Shown here piece after piece: positions 7,650 through 14,950 of a DNA stretch of 64,000 nucleotides. A model generated the notes under the pieces. The model was not told the origin of the DNA. It searched no databases and saw only the letters and a program-made list of their open reading frames with translations. The stretch spans positions 124,001 through 188,000 of IMG/VR virus record IMGVR_UViG_3300008261_000001. The stretch is one strand, 5' to 3'. How positions within the stretch are numbered: position 1 is the first letter of the stretch; each line of letters starts with the position of its first letter. This stretch comes from a virus. Made by a program: the position numbers and the translations under genes.

Positions 7650-8594
7650 CTAAACACTAAAAACTTTCACGACTCCTACCTTAAACTTTACCCACGGATC
7701 CCTAGCACCCATACGCACCGCATCCTCACATTCATAAAGATGTCTCAGTAGCTTTCTTATCCTCAACACACCTAAGGCTTTGACTTTAGGGATGAGCATA
7801 TTCTCCACAAACCACGGATTCTTACCTGTGTCTTCTGCGATCCTCTGTGGTGTGTGTTTCGCCTCTAAACGCAAACCTATATCTATCCATTGCACGAGGT
7901 TGTACAACAATAATCCGTTACACACAGCCATCGTTTGGTCTGTAGATGTTGTGTTCTCTATCTTCTGACAGAGTTTTAGAAACTCCACCATATTTCCACT
8001 CGCCACAGAATCCACCAACTCGGCTCCATGTATTTCGGATAGTTCTGAAATACAACCCTTCACTATAGGGGCGGTTATCTCTTTAGTACCTTGCTTATGT
8101 GGCACACAAGCCATGTACTTTTTAAGCTCCCACCTCAAAACACCCAAATCCGTACCCACTCGCTTCACTATGGCATCGGCTAAGTTAGCCTTAAGCTCAT
8201 AACCCTCAGATTTGACGAAATCTAAAACAAAGTCCACCGCCCATTTCCGCTTCTCATTGTCGTACTTGGGCTCGTCTAGCTTTAAAGACGGATAAGTCTC
8301 TAAAGCCTTTGGAAGCCTATCGTTACGCTGAACCACCAACATCTCAACACCTGTTAAGCTCTCCAACACATTGGATAGTTTCTTCAACTTGGTGGGGTTA
8401 TTTAAAACTACAAATAAGGGATCCGTATCGAACAAGCTCGATTCACAAGACGCTAAGACCTCTTGCTCGTTAAGGTCTTTGCAGTCAACTTCACGCACCT
8501 CAAACCCTTTTGCCCTTTGTTCCTCTAAGATTGAGGCTAACCTCAGATTTATCCAATCTTCTGACGACCCATAGATGGTTCTAATCACCTGCAT
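7650..8594 (-). CDS. DNA polymerase III delta-subunit-like clamp-loader protein
   Basis: 314 residues. The layout follows HolA: an N-terminal Rossmann-like region with LFDTDPLFVVLNNPTKL, a middle VGTDLGVLRWELKKY segment (the delta GxDL...ELEKL motif), then ELSEIHGAELVDSVASGN and a C-terminal collar domain with NPWFVENMLIPKVKALG and LYECEDAVRMGARDP. Delta opens the sliding clamp for loading at primed sites. The start is ATG 8592-8594 with AAAGGGGC upstream. It lies directly downstream of a delta-prime-like gene, so the pair probably forms a phage clamp loader. No DNA polymerase or clamp gene is in the window. Confidence 0.7.
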   Translation of the reverse strand: MQVIRTIYGSSEDWINLRLASILEEQRAKGFEVREVDCKDLNEQEVLASCESSLFDTDPLFVVLNNPTKLKKLSNVLESLTGVEMLVVQRNDRLPKALETYPSLKLDEPKYDNEKRKWAVDFVLDFVKSEGYELKANLADAIVKRVGTDLGVLRWELKKYMACVPHKQGTKEITAPIVKGCISELSEIHGAELVDSVASGNMVEFLKLCQKIENTTSTDQTMAVCNGLLLYNLVQWIDIGLRLEAKHTPQRIAEDTGKNPWFVENMLIPKVKALGVLRIRKLLRHLYECEDAVRMGARDPWVKFKVGVVKVFSV

Positions 8595-8627
8595 TTGCCC
8601 CTTTGGGTTGTGGGTTAAGATTCACTC

Positions 8628-8669
8628 TCATTATAGGCTACTAGGGCTTCATTATAGGCTACTAGGGCT
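8628..8669 (-). repeat. exact tandem 21-bp repeat with TATAAT in each unit
   Basis: Units 8628-8648 and 8649-8669 are identical. On the minus strand each reads AGCCCTAGTAGCC followed by TATAATGA. It covers the end of the delta-prime gene and the gap before the delta gene, and could be duplicated -10 boxes for the delta gene. Confidence 0.75.
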
Positions 8670-9246
8670 ACAACCCTAAGAAGTACCCATAGAGGGCGAC
8701 TTGACTCATCTGTGGTCGCCTCAATAACGACTTCAACCCCTCCGTATAGAACCTCAAGTCTCCCCTCTTAACACTCACTTCCACTAACGCTTCTAAAATG
8801 CCCCTATAATCGTCTTTTGAGAGGCTACCCACTACCCCACATACCCCCAAGAGGTTATCTTGCAATAGAGCCTCAAATAAACGCTCTCCTTCCTCATAGA
8901 GTCGGTGGCGTGTAGGGGGAGCAAAGTGATAACGCTCCCCACAGCGAGAGCGGATGGTTTCTGGGACCGATCCAAAGTCGTAAGCCCAAAGGATAAGCTC
9001 AGGTGCTCCCACATAGGGTTCCTCGATACGCTTGAGGAGAATATCCAATGTAGAGGGGTTGGCTTCGTCTAGGGGTCCAGCGACTAGGGTTGGATTCTTA
9101 TGAGGCCAAGTTTGGCTGTAAGCCTCGACCAAGTCCCTTACAGCGTCTGCCTTTAAATCTCTGTAGGGTGGCTTCACTAGGGTCTTACCCTCTAGGAGTT
9201 CACCGAGTCCTGTCTCCACACCTAGTCCATGATGTATCAGTATCAA
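8668..9246 (-). CDS. delta-prime (HolB)-like clamp-loader subunit, short form
   Basis: 192 residues, against ~330 in bacterial delta-prime. Recognisable segments are DLKADAVRDLVEAYS, then GPLDEANPSTLDILLKRIEEP and LILWAYDFGSVPETIRSRCGERYHF, matching the sensor-1 and SRC-motif region of clamp-loader AAA+ subunits (LLKxLEEP ... TIRSRC). The Walker A region is missing, as is acceptable for a stator-like delta-prime. Start: no ATG is available; TTG 9244-9246 after GTAGAGGACT is the best candidate, so the exact N-terminus is uncertain. The same leftward unit contains the delta-like gene. Confidence 0.65.
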   Translation of the reverse strand: MILIHHGLGVETGLGELLEGKTLVKPPYRDLKADAVRDLVEAYSQTWPHKNPTLVAGPLDEANPSTLDILLKRIEEPYVGAPELILWAYDFGSVPETIRSRCGERYHFAPPTRHRLYEEGERLFEALLQDNLLGVCGVVGSLSKDDYRGILEALVEVSVKRGDLRFYTEGLKSLLRRPQMSQVALYGYFLGL

Positions 9247-9364
9247 AGTCCTCTACCCCTTCTCGGTCTTACTTTATGTGTGACCATCACATATAGAGCT
9301 TATCCCTGTGACGCTGTAAGGCGACGCTACCACAACCCCCATTATAAGCATTTAAAGGGGGTCT

Positions 9365-9748
9365 CCTAAGGGTTTTAACCCCTACCCCCTAGTGGGACAC
9401 AAAAAACTTGTGAAGACCCTTAGGGATGTCGTATAAGGGAGGTTGTTCACTCCATAGGCTTTAGAGCTTATAGAGGCGTAGCCAAGTCACGAGTGGCTAG
9501 ACTTCTTTGAAACCTACCAAACTCGACAACCTAGAGGGGGTGGATACCCTTTAGGTTTGACTAGGCTATGGGTAACACCCACTAAGAGGGATCTGTCGTT
9601 TACGATACGCTCTTAGCGAACTCACCCCATAATCTAACCTGTTCATACGCTGAGGCTTAAGGGTCTATCCAATAGAGAAGAAGGTTCTCTATCTACGATG
9701 ACCAAACAGCCCTAGAGAGATGGATGGCTCCAATCACTTCCGTTGGAG
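9365..9748. ncRNA. candidate structured RNA, first part (stacked hairpins)
   Basis: Perfect complements include 9365-9373 with 9416-9424 (CCTAAGGGT/ACCCTTAGG), 9479-9484 with 9494-9499 (TAGCCA/TGGCTA), 9673-9679 with 9685-9691 (TAGAGAA/TTCTCTA, 5-nt loop) and 9728-9733 with 9743-9748 (CTCCAA/TTGGAG). The density of short stems in non-coding sequence suggests a folded RNA. The transcribed strand is not determined. Confidence 0.4.
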
Positions 9749-9840
9749 GTTCTGTCTAGTACCTCGTCTTTAAGGTTATCCTTAGGACTCGTACTAAACT
9801 CCTTCTAGTCTCCTACTCCGTATCTCTCTCTTATCCACCA

Positions 9841-9917
9841 CTAGAGAACAACACCTAGAAATATTGTTCTTCTCTAGCTGTCCTTCAGTATCCAATCCTC
9901 TAGGTGTTAGATACTGA
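9841..9917. ncRNA. candidate kissing-loop pair of hairpins
   Basis: Hairpin 1: CTAGAGAACAA (9841-9851) pairs with TTGT...TCTCTAG (9864-9877), with a bulge. Hairpin 2: TCAGTATC (9885-9892) pairs perfectly with GATACTGA (9910-9917). The first loop, including the adjacent stem A, holds ACACCTAGA (9851-9859), the exact complement of TCTAGGTGT (9899-9907) in the second loop. Nine loop-loop base pairs between neighbouring hairpins are hard to explain by chance. Confidence 0.5.
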
Positions 9918-9958
9918 GTCCTCTTATCCTCTCTACTACTAGATATCTCTCTCTTAGT

Positions 9959-9994
9959 ACTACTAGTAAGACATCTACTACTAGTAAGACATCT
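9959..9994. repeat. tandem 18-bp repeat
   Basis: ACTACTAGTAAGACATCT occurs twice back to back (9959-9976, 9977-9994), then a partial third unit (ACTACTG). It leads into a hairpin at 10006-10045. Confidence 0.85.
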
Positions 9995-10005
9995 ACTACT
10001 GAATA

Positions 10006-10071
10006 GGATAAGAACTTACTAACTACTAAGTAGTAAGTATTATCCCTCTCTTTGAACTAAGAGAGGGGATA
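10006..10071. ncRNA. two overlapping, mutually exclusive hairpins
   Basis: First: GGATAA (10006-10011) with TTATCC (10040-10045), enclosing ACTTACTA (10014-10021) with TAGTAAGT (10031-10038). Second: TATCCCTCTCTT (10041-10052) with AAGAGAGGGGATA (10059-10071), one bulge. They share 10041-10045, so only one can form fully at a time, as in a switch. Confidence 0.45.
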
Positions 10072-10117
10072 GTGGATATAGGACATGAGAGGATACGAAG
10101 TATCGTCTAAGGACTAT

Positions 10118-10560
10118 AGCCAATAACTAATAACCAACCTACTCCACCTACTACTACTCAACTACCAACTACTCTCACTCAACCTCTAACTACTCAACAA
10201 CCTCTAACTACAACTCCTACAACTACTACTAATACTCAACTAACTCCTACTGCTCAACTAACTATAACTCCTACTGCTCAACTAACTACACCTACTACTA
10301 CAACTACCCTTATGACTCCTTCTAATCCTACTGCTCTTACAACTCCTAATCCTACTGCTCCTACTACTACTAATATAACCAATACACCTACTATGAATCC
10401 TACTCCTACTACCCTTATGACCTCTACTACTGCTGCTCCTACTCGTAATATGGATACTTCTCTTAGTACTTCTAATCCTACAGCTAGATCTCTTATAGCT
10501 CCTACTACTGCTCCTACTACTGCTCTTACTCCTACTACTAGAGTATCTCTAACTGAGTAG
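10118..10560 (+). other. Thr/Pro/Asn/Gln low-complexity open frame, probably not a normal gene
   Basis: One frame is open without stops from the codon after TAG 10117-10119 to the TAG at 10558-10560. It is built of ACT, CCT, CTA, CAA and AAT codons (units such as TPTAQLT, PTAPTTT, NPTA). The TAA-containing word CTAACT recurs but stays out of frame. Against translation: the first ATG is at 10312, there is no Shine-Dalgarno sequence, and the composition is almost G-free. It may be a repeat tract of a structured RNA or origin, or a decayed repetitive protein. Confidence 0.45.
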
Positions 10561-10588
10561 AGTTATCCAATATCTCTTAAAATAGATA

Positions 10589-10613
10589 AGGTGTTGGTTG
10601 AAGTCCAACACCT
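10589..10613. other. perfect 9-bp hairpin
   Basis: AGGTGTTGG (10589-10597) and CCAACACCT (10605-10613) with a 7-nt loop, shortly after the low-complexity block. It is terminator-like in strength but no T-run follows on either side. A second small hairpin, CTATCC...GGATAG, lies at about 10640-10656. Confidence 0.6.
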
Positions 10614-10659
10614 ACTAGAAATAAGAAATATCATCATCCTCTATCCGTAATGGATAGAT

Positions 10660-10885
10660 AGAACTTATCAGTTCAGTAAGAGAGAGAAGGGAAGATAGTA
10701 GATAGAGAGATAGAACTTATCAGTAAAGATAAGATGGAAAGAGATAGAACTTACTAGAGGATAGAGAGAGAGGGATAGATAGAGAGAGGGATAGATAGAG
10801 AGAGGGATAGAGAACTTATCAGTAAGGAGAGTAAATAGTCACCTTACGGAGATAAATGGATAGTCACCTTACTGAGATAAATGGA
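10660..10885 (+). repeat. purine-rich repeat tract
   Basis: The + strand is A/G/T-rich. It contains three copies of GAACTTATCAGT (near 10670, 10713 and 10812) plus a related GAACTTACTAG, and repeated GGGATAGATAGAGAGA units (about 10755-10810). The tract ends in a tandem 25-bp repeat at 10836-10860 and 10861-10885 with one mismatch (TAGTCACCTTACG/TGAGATAAATGGA). Confidence 0.8.
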
Positions 10886-10972
10886 AAGAATGGGTTTAGG
10901 TTAGAGCTTATAGGTCTTGGGGAGTGAGTTAATCTTATAAGGGTTGGTTGAGAAGAAAGGAGGGTGAACCCT

Positions 10973-13108
10973 ATGTATTGTGTGGCTAAGATTTTAGGTT
11001 CTATTTACGCTAATCCCCCTTATCATGTACTTAGGTGCATGGTTGCAACTGAGAGGGAGACTTATCCTATTGTCGTTAAGGGTAAGATTGCTGGACCTGT
11101 ACCTATTGGTGGGGTGATGACTTTTTCGGCTCAGGAGGTTATGGATAAGAAGACCTTAAAGCCTGTGTTGGAGGTGGTGAGGAATCCGATCAATCCGAGT
11201 TACTTGAGGGGTTCAGCGTTGACCCAATGGTTGGAGTGGTCGGACTTGGGGCTAACGGAGAGCCTAGAGGTCTTATCTTGTTTAACTGAGGCGGGGGTTC
11301 CCTCTGCTATGTTGAACTCTATTTGGAAGGAGGTGGAGGCAGACCCCTCTATGATTAAGAGGAATCCCTGGTACTTGGTCCATAAGGGGATGGATTTTCA
11401 AGCGACTGACAATATCGCTAAGACTTTATTGGGGGATGCCTTTGACCCTCACTCTAAGAGTCGAATCGAGGGGGCGATTTTTTGGTCTCTGTTACAGGGT
11501 GTGGGAAATGGGCAGTCTTATTTAGATGCCAACGCGGTCTTTAGGGATGTGGAACTCTTAACGGGTGTGGGTGTTGCTCAAGATATCGCCTTAAGCGTAA
11601 AGGCTATGAAGGACTCTCAGCCCCCGAGGGTTGTCGTAGAGAAGCTATGTGGTTTAAGCAGTGGTAATGCCCTTTATTTGCCGTCTTATCACAAGATGGA
11701 GGTGGAGGTAGCCACTGAGGTTTTATCCCCGATTAGAAGGGATGTTTTAAGCGTTGCGGAGGTGATGGGGAACCGAGTGACTCGTTTAACAGATGACGAG
11801 ATAAGGGGGTACTCAAAGTTTGCGTTAACGGATAAGCAACTAGAGGCGGTGAGGTTGGGTTTGGAGTCAGCGGTGTCTATAGTGACTGGGTTGCCTGGGA
11901 CGGGTAAGACGACTATTTTATCCGTATTGTGTCGTTGTTTAGAGGCACAAGGGGATAGGGTGTTATTGGTAGCCCCCACAGGTATCGCCGCAAAGAGGGC
12001 GGGTGCTTTAACAGGTATGGAGAGCATGACGATACATAGGGCATTTGGAGCTGGCGGTACAGGTGAGGATAAAGGCAAAGTATCCGATTATGAGGGTGTG
12101 AAAAAGGTGGAGGGGGACGAGGTTATGAAGGGGTCTATATCTTCAAGCCTAGACCCATCATCGGAGGTGTGGAGGCACAATAGGAAAAATCCTCGTGGGG
12201 AGAGTGTGGTGATTATAGACGAAGCCTCTATGGTGGACTTACATCAGATGTGGCGTGTTATGTGTGGCATAACCGAGCGTACACGGGTTGTTCTAGTGGG
12301 AGACATCGCACAGCTTCCACCTGTGGGTGCAGGATTTGTGTTGGCAGACTTATTGTCCTCTACAGCCATACCCCGTGTGCATTTATCCGAGGTTTTTAGA
12401 CAAGGAGAGGGAAGCGGTGTGACGCTCGCCGCACATAGTATCCATGCGGGTAAAATCCCAGAGCAAGACTCAAACTTGGACTTCGAGTTTATCGAGCTAT
12501 ATCGGAGCCAAGACATATTGGATAAGATATTGGATATATCGAGGGAGCTTCATTTAGAGGGTGTGGACTTTCATGTAATGAGTCCGACCCATCATGGTTT
12601 ATTGGGTGTGACGAACCTAAACAAAGAGCTTAGGAGCGTGTTAAACCCCTCGACCAAGATGACGCAGTCTTTACAGATTGGGAGTGGTACTTATCGTATG
12701 GGCGATAAGATTATGATAACTCGAAACGATTACGACTTGGGTGTTTACAATGGGGACATCGGTCGTATTGTGAACATCAATAAAGCAAGCGTAGAGGTGA
12801 TCCTCAAGGGTGTTGTGGATCAGAGGCTCGACTTGCCCTTAGATGAGATCTCAAAGCTACTGAGACTCGCCTACGCGACCACCGTACACAAAGCACAAGG
12901 GCAAGAATATCACACGATAGTGATGCCCATGTGTATTGAACACGGAAACAATCTCTTATTGAGGAGCTTGCTCTACACAGCCGTTACGAGGGCTAAGATT
13001 AAGGTTTACCTTGTGGGTGAGCGTGAAGCCATGATTAAGTGCGTGTTGAACGCTAACACAAGCACAAGGTACTCACGCCTAAAGGATAGACTCGAAGCTA
13101 ATAAGTAA
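10973..13108 (+). CDS. RecD-like superfamily 1 DNA helicase
   Basis: 711 residues. The N-terminal ~290 residues have a RecD2-like layout. Then come Walker A GLPGTGKT (306-313), motif Ia (VAPTGIAAKRA), DEAS of Walker B (D416-E417), GDIAQLPPVGAG (motif III), a FRQ motif (LSEVFRQGEGSG) and a C-terminal UvrD_C_2-type domain (AYATTVHKAQGQEY, YTAVTRAK). The family unwinds DNA 5'-3'. ATG 10973 is chosen because AGGAGG ends 9 nt upstream; the GTG at 10964 directly abuts that site. First gene rightward of the structured non-coding region, so probably part of the replication module. Confidence 0.92.
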   Translation: MYCVAKILGSIYANPPYHVLRCMVATERETYPIVVKGKIAGPVPIGGVMTFSAQEVMDKKTLKPVLEVVRNPINPSYLRGSALTQWLEWSDLGLTESLEVLSCLTEAGVPSAMLNSIWKEVEADPSMIKRNPWYLVHKGMDFQATDNIAKTLLGDAFDPHSKSRIEGAIFWSLLQGVGNGQSYLDANAVFRDVELLTGVGVAQDIALSVKAMKDSQPPRVVVEKLCGLSSGNALYLPSYHKMEVEVATEVLSPIRRDVLSVAEVMGNRVTRLTDDEIRGYSKFALTDKQLEAVRLGLESAVSIVTGLPGTGKTTILSVLCRCLEAQGDRVLLVAPTGIAAKRAGALTGMESMTIHRAFGAGGTGEDKGKVSDYEGVKKVEGDEVMKGSISSSLDPSSEVWRHNRKNPRGESVVIIDEASMVDLHQMWRVMCGITERTRVVLVGDIAQLPPVGAGFVLADLLSSTAIPRVHLSEVFRQGEGSGVTLAAHSIHAGKIPEQDSNLDFEFIELYRSQDILDKILDISRELHLEGVDFHVMSPTHHGLLGVTNLNKELRSVLNPSTKMTQSLQIGSGTYRMGDKIMITRNDYDLGVYNGDIGRIVNINKASVEVILKGVVDQRLDLPLDEISKLLRLAYATTVHKAQGQEYHTIVMPMCIEHGNNLLLRSLLYTAVTRAKIKVYLVGEREAMIKCVLNANTSTRYSRLKDRLEANK

Positions 13109-13119
13109 GGTGTGGGGGC

Positions 13120-13854
13120 TTATGGGGCATCTGGGTTGTTGATTTTTCCGTACTCGACATAGTTAGCGTGAGCGTTCGGCCAGAGACTTCTAATCTGTCT
13201 GCTGATTTCTTTGGCGAGTAGCCTCATTTCCCATTGAGCGTCAGCGTGATCCCGCTTAGAGATGAAACCAATCCAGTTATGGAGGTTGGAGGTAGCCCAA
13301 TATGTCGTGTAGATGTTCTGAGGCAACACCATACGAGCTTGTTCTCGGGCTACGCCCTTAGAGATCATTTCTTCATAAAGGTGCTTACACACCTCGGTTT
13401 GATAATGGATAGCCATCGTGCTTGGGGTATTGGGCTGTAAAAATGGATAGTTTTCTAAGATAGGGTCGAAGGTTTGGTTTAGGCTTGCTTGGCGGTTTTT
13501 GGTGTCTTGCAGTCGTAGTTCTTTTGGAAAGTAGAACTCTAGCTTTTCGCTCGTGTATCTACGGCTGATTTCGTTATAGCTCATCGTGCGGTGTCTCATG
13601 TGTTGCCGAGCTACAAACATGGGGACTTTTATCCAAAAGGTCAGCACATTGTGTTCAGCGGTGGATGTGTGACCCTCTTTAACCAAGAACTTGGATAGTT
13701 TGATTTCTCGGTCTCCCATGTGGGTGGAGAACTGATCGAGGCTCGCTCTTGCTGCGTTTACAGGTGTGATGTCCTCACCCATAGACTGAATGACGGCAAC
13801 TCCACCTATCTCGTCTCCGTAAATATCAACCTTACGCTCTAAGAAGTTATCCAT
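13120..13854 (-). CDS. thyX: FAD-dependent thymidylate synthase
   Basis: 244 residues. The ThyX signature RHRxxSxNExSxRY is intact at 87-100 (RHRTMSYNEISRRY). The enzyme makes dTMP from dUMP using methylene-tetrahydrofolate and FADH2, and with NrdA/NrdB supplies DNA precursors. ATG 13852-13854 is preceded by AAGGTAGGT. It is convergent with the RecD-like helicase gene, 11 nt between stops, and divergent from the DHH-like gene. Confidence 0.97.
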   Translation of the reverse strand: MDNFLERKVDIYGDEIGGVAVIQSMGEDITPVNAARASLDQFSTHMGDREIKLSKFLVKEGHTSTAEHNVLTFWIKVPMFVARQHMRHRTMSYNEISRRYTSEKLEFYFPKELRLQDTKNRQASLNQTFDPILENYPFLQPNTPSTMAIHYQTEVCKHLYEEMISKGVAREQARMVLPQNIYTTYWATSNLHNWIGFISKRDHADAQWEMRLLAKEISRQIRSLWPNAHANYVEYGKINNPDAP

Positions 13855-13919
13855 TATTTTACCTACCTTACAGGGGTGGTGGGGTGTTGGTGGGGGGGTG
13901 TGTGACTTTACCCTTTAAA

Positions 13920-13960
13920 GTTTTTTTATCCCAAGCTCTGATTCGGCTCATTAGGGGGGG
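13920..13960 (+). promoter_or_regulatory. bipartite promoter-like element, copy C
   Basis: TTTTTTTATCCCAA (TATCCCAA at 13927-13934), 14-nt spacer, CATTAGGGGGGG (13949-13960), 38 nt before the DHH-like gene. Confidence 0.6.
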
Positions 13961-13998
13961 TAGGTATCATCCACAACCCATCAGACAAGGACACGCAC

Positions 13999-14898
13999 AT
14001 GATCGTTATCCTCAGCCCCAACGCCCAGCTCGCCTCACAAACCATCGACCTCCCCACCCCTCCCGTTGTGACCATCGAGGCGGAGTACGGCTCATATGTG
14101 GCTCAGGGTTCTATCTACACCGCCGCTCACCATCAGCCCGTGGGTTCTGAGTTCGCAGGTCGTCATATCGGTGGGTCACGCCCTGCCCCTTGCAACGACA
14201 GCAAGATTCCCGTTGTTGGGGATAACGATGTGGTTCTTATCAGCCACATTGACGCAGACACGCTTGGTGGGCTCATGAGGGCGAGTGGGCAGTACGCCCC
14301 TCTTTTCAACCTTGAGGGGTTTTGGGAGTTTGTGGAGTTTGTGGACACTCATGGTTGGCACAAGGCTGACCCCACACACCCGCATTTCACGCACCTCTCC
14401 GCTATCGGTGCATACCTTCAGTCTAATCGCCCCAATACGCCTCGTGACACGAACTCTGATGTGACGGAGTTCGTGGTGGGTGCAATGGAGTTTGTCTCTC
14501 GACTCCTTAAGGGAGGGCTTGAGGAGCTTCAAGTCGGTGTTAAGTTCGTTAAGGCTCAGGACGACTTGAACTTGTCCTCGTGGGTCACTACCACCCCCTT
14601 CAATGTCGTTGTCCGTAGGGCTACGACCTTCACCAATCACCTCTATCGTGACCCTAACGGCATGGTGGGTGTGGGCATCGTGGCTTACAATGACTCCCTC
14701 GGCTCTATCACTATTTCTCTCGCAGACCCTATCAAGGGGGTCTCTTGTCGTGAGGTGGTGCAGTCTCTTTGGGGTCAGCAAGCAGGTGGGCATGATGGCA
14801 TCGCTGGCAGTCCTCGTGGTCAGATTATGACCGAGTTGGACTTTAAGAACGCCATTAACGCCTTCTCACAGGCTGTAGCCTACGCTCTGAACGCTTAA
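13999..14898 (+). CDS. putative DHH/DHHA1-like phosphoesterase under the shared accessory promoter
   Basis: 299 residues. Residues 78-91 read VVLISHIDADTLGG, resembling the H-x-D-x-D metal motif of DHH phosphoesterases. Near the C-terminus AGGHDGIAGS (H265) resembles the GGGH-x-AAG loop of the DHHA1 substrate domain, preceded by the strand-rich VGIVAYNDSLGSITISL. The family cleaves short RNA, single-stranded DNA, pAp or cyclic dinucleotides; the substrate here is unknown. A second His/Cys-rich region (AAHHQP at 42-47, PAPC at 62-65) has no clear match. Codons are C-ending and the promoter is strong, so high early expression is likely. A counter-defence role against cyclic nucleotide signalling is inference only. 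Confidence 0.45.
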   Translation: MIVILSPNAQLASQTIDLPTPPVVTIEAEYGSYVAQGSIYTAAHHQPVGSEFAGRHIGGSRPAPCNDSKIPVVGDNDVVLISHIDADTLGGLMRASGQYAPLFNLEGFWEFVEFVDTHGWHKADPTHPHFTHLSAIGAYLQSNRPNTPRDTNSDVTEFVVGAMEFVSRLLKGGLEELQVGVKFVKAQDDLNLSSWVTTTPFNVVVRRATTFTNHLYRDPNGMVGVGIVAYNDSLGSITISLADPIKGVSCREVVQSLWGQQAGGHDGIAGSPRGQIMTELDFKNAINAFSQAVAYALNA

Positions 14899-14901
14899 TC
14901 G

Positions 14902-14945
14902 TTTATGAAGGTTCGCCTTTTGGACTTAACTATCCAAAAGGCGAA
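14902..14945 (+). promoter_or_regulatory. TTTATG box and perfect 13-bp leader hairpin
   Basis: TTTATG (14902-14907), then TTCGCCTTTTGGA (14912-14924) and TCCAAAAGGCGAA (14933-14945) with loop CTTAACTA. The 3' arm contains AAGGCG, the only ribosome-binding-site-like sequence before ATG 14951, so the hairpin could mask it. Confidence 0.65.
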
Positions 14946-14950
14946 GCACC

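Larger units (their letters stand above)
9247..10972. other. 1.7-kb region without a convincing gene, between leftward and rightward replication genes
   Basis: The region separates the clamp-loader genes (leftward) from the RecD-like helicase (rightward). It holds many perfect hairpins, two apparently kissing hairpin loops, tandem repeats, a pyrimidine-rich low-complexity block (10120-10560) and a purine-rich repeat block (10660-10890). Base composition changes abruptly from C/T-rich to A/G-rich on the + strand near 10.6 kb. Plausible roles are a large structured RNA, a replication origin or both. No ribosome-binding site precedes any open frame here. Confidence 0.7.

Noticed and set aside
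10312-10560. An 82-residue Thr/Pro-rich gene starting at ATG 10312
   Set aside because: No Shine-Dalgarno sequence, almost no G in the region, and the open frame continues upstream of that ATG as part of the same repeat; described as low-complexity sequence instead.
14176-14793. A leftward 205-residue open frame opposite the DHH-like gene
   Set aside because: Arg/His-rich antisense shadow with no ribosome-binding site; the rightward frame has the promoter and motifs.
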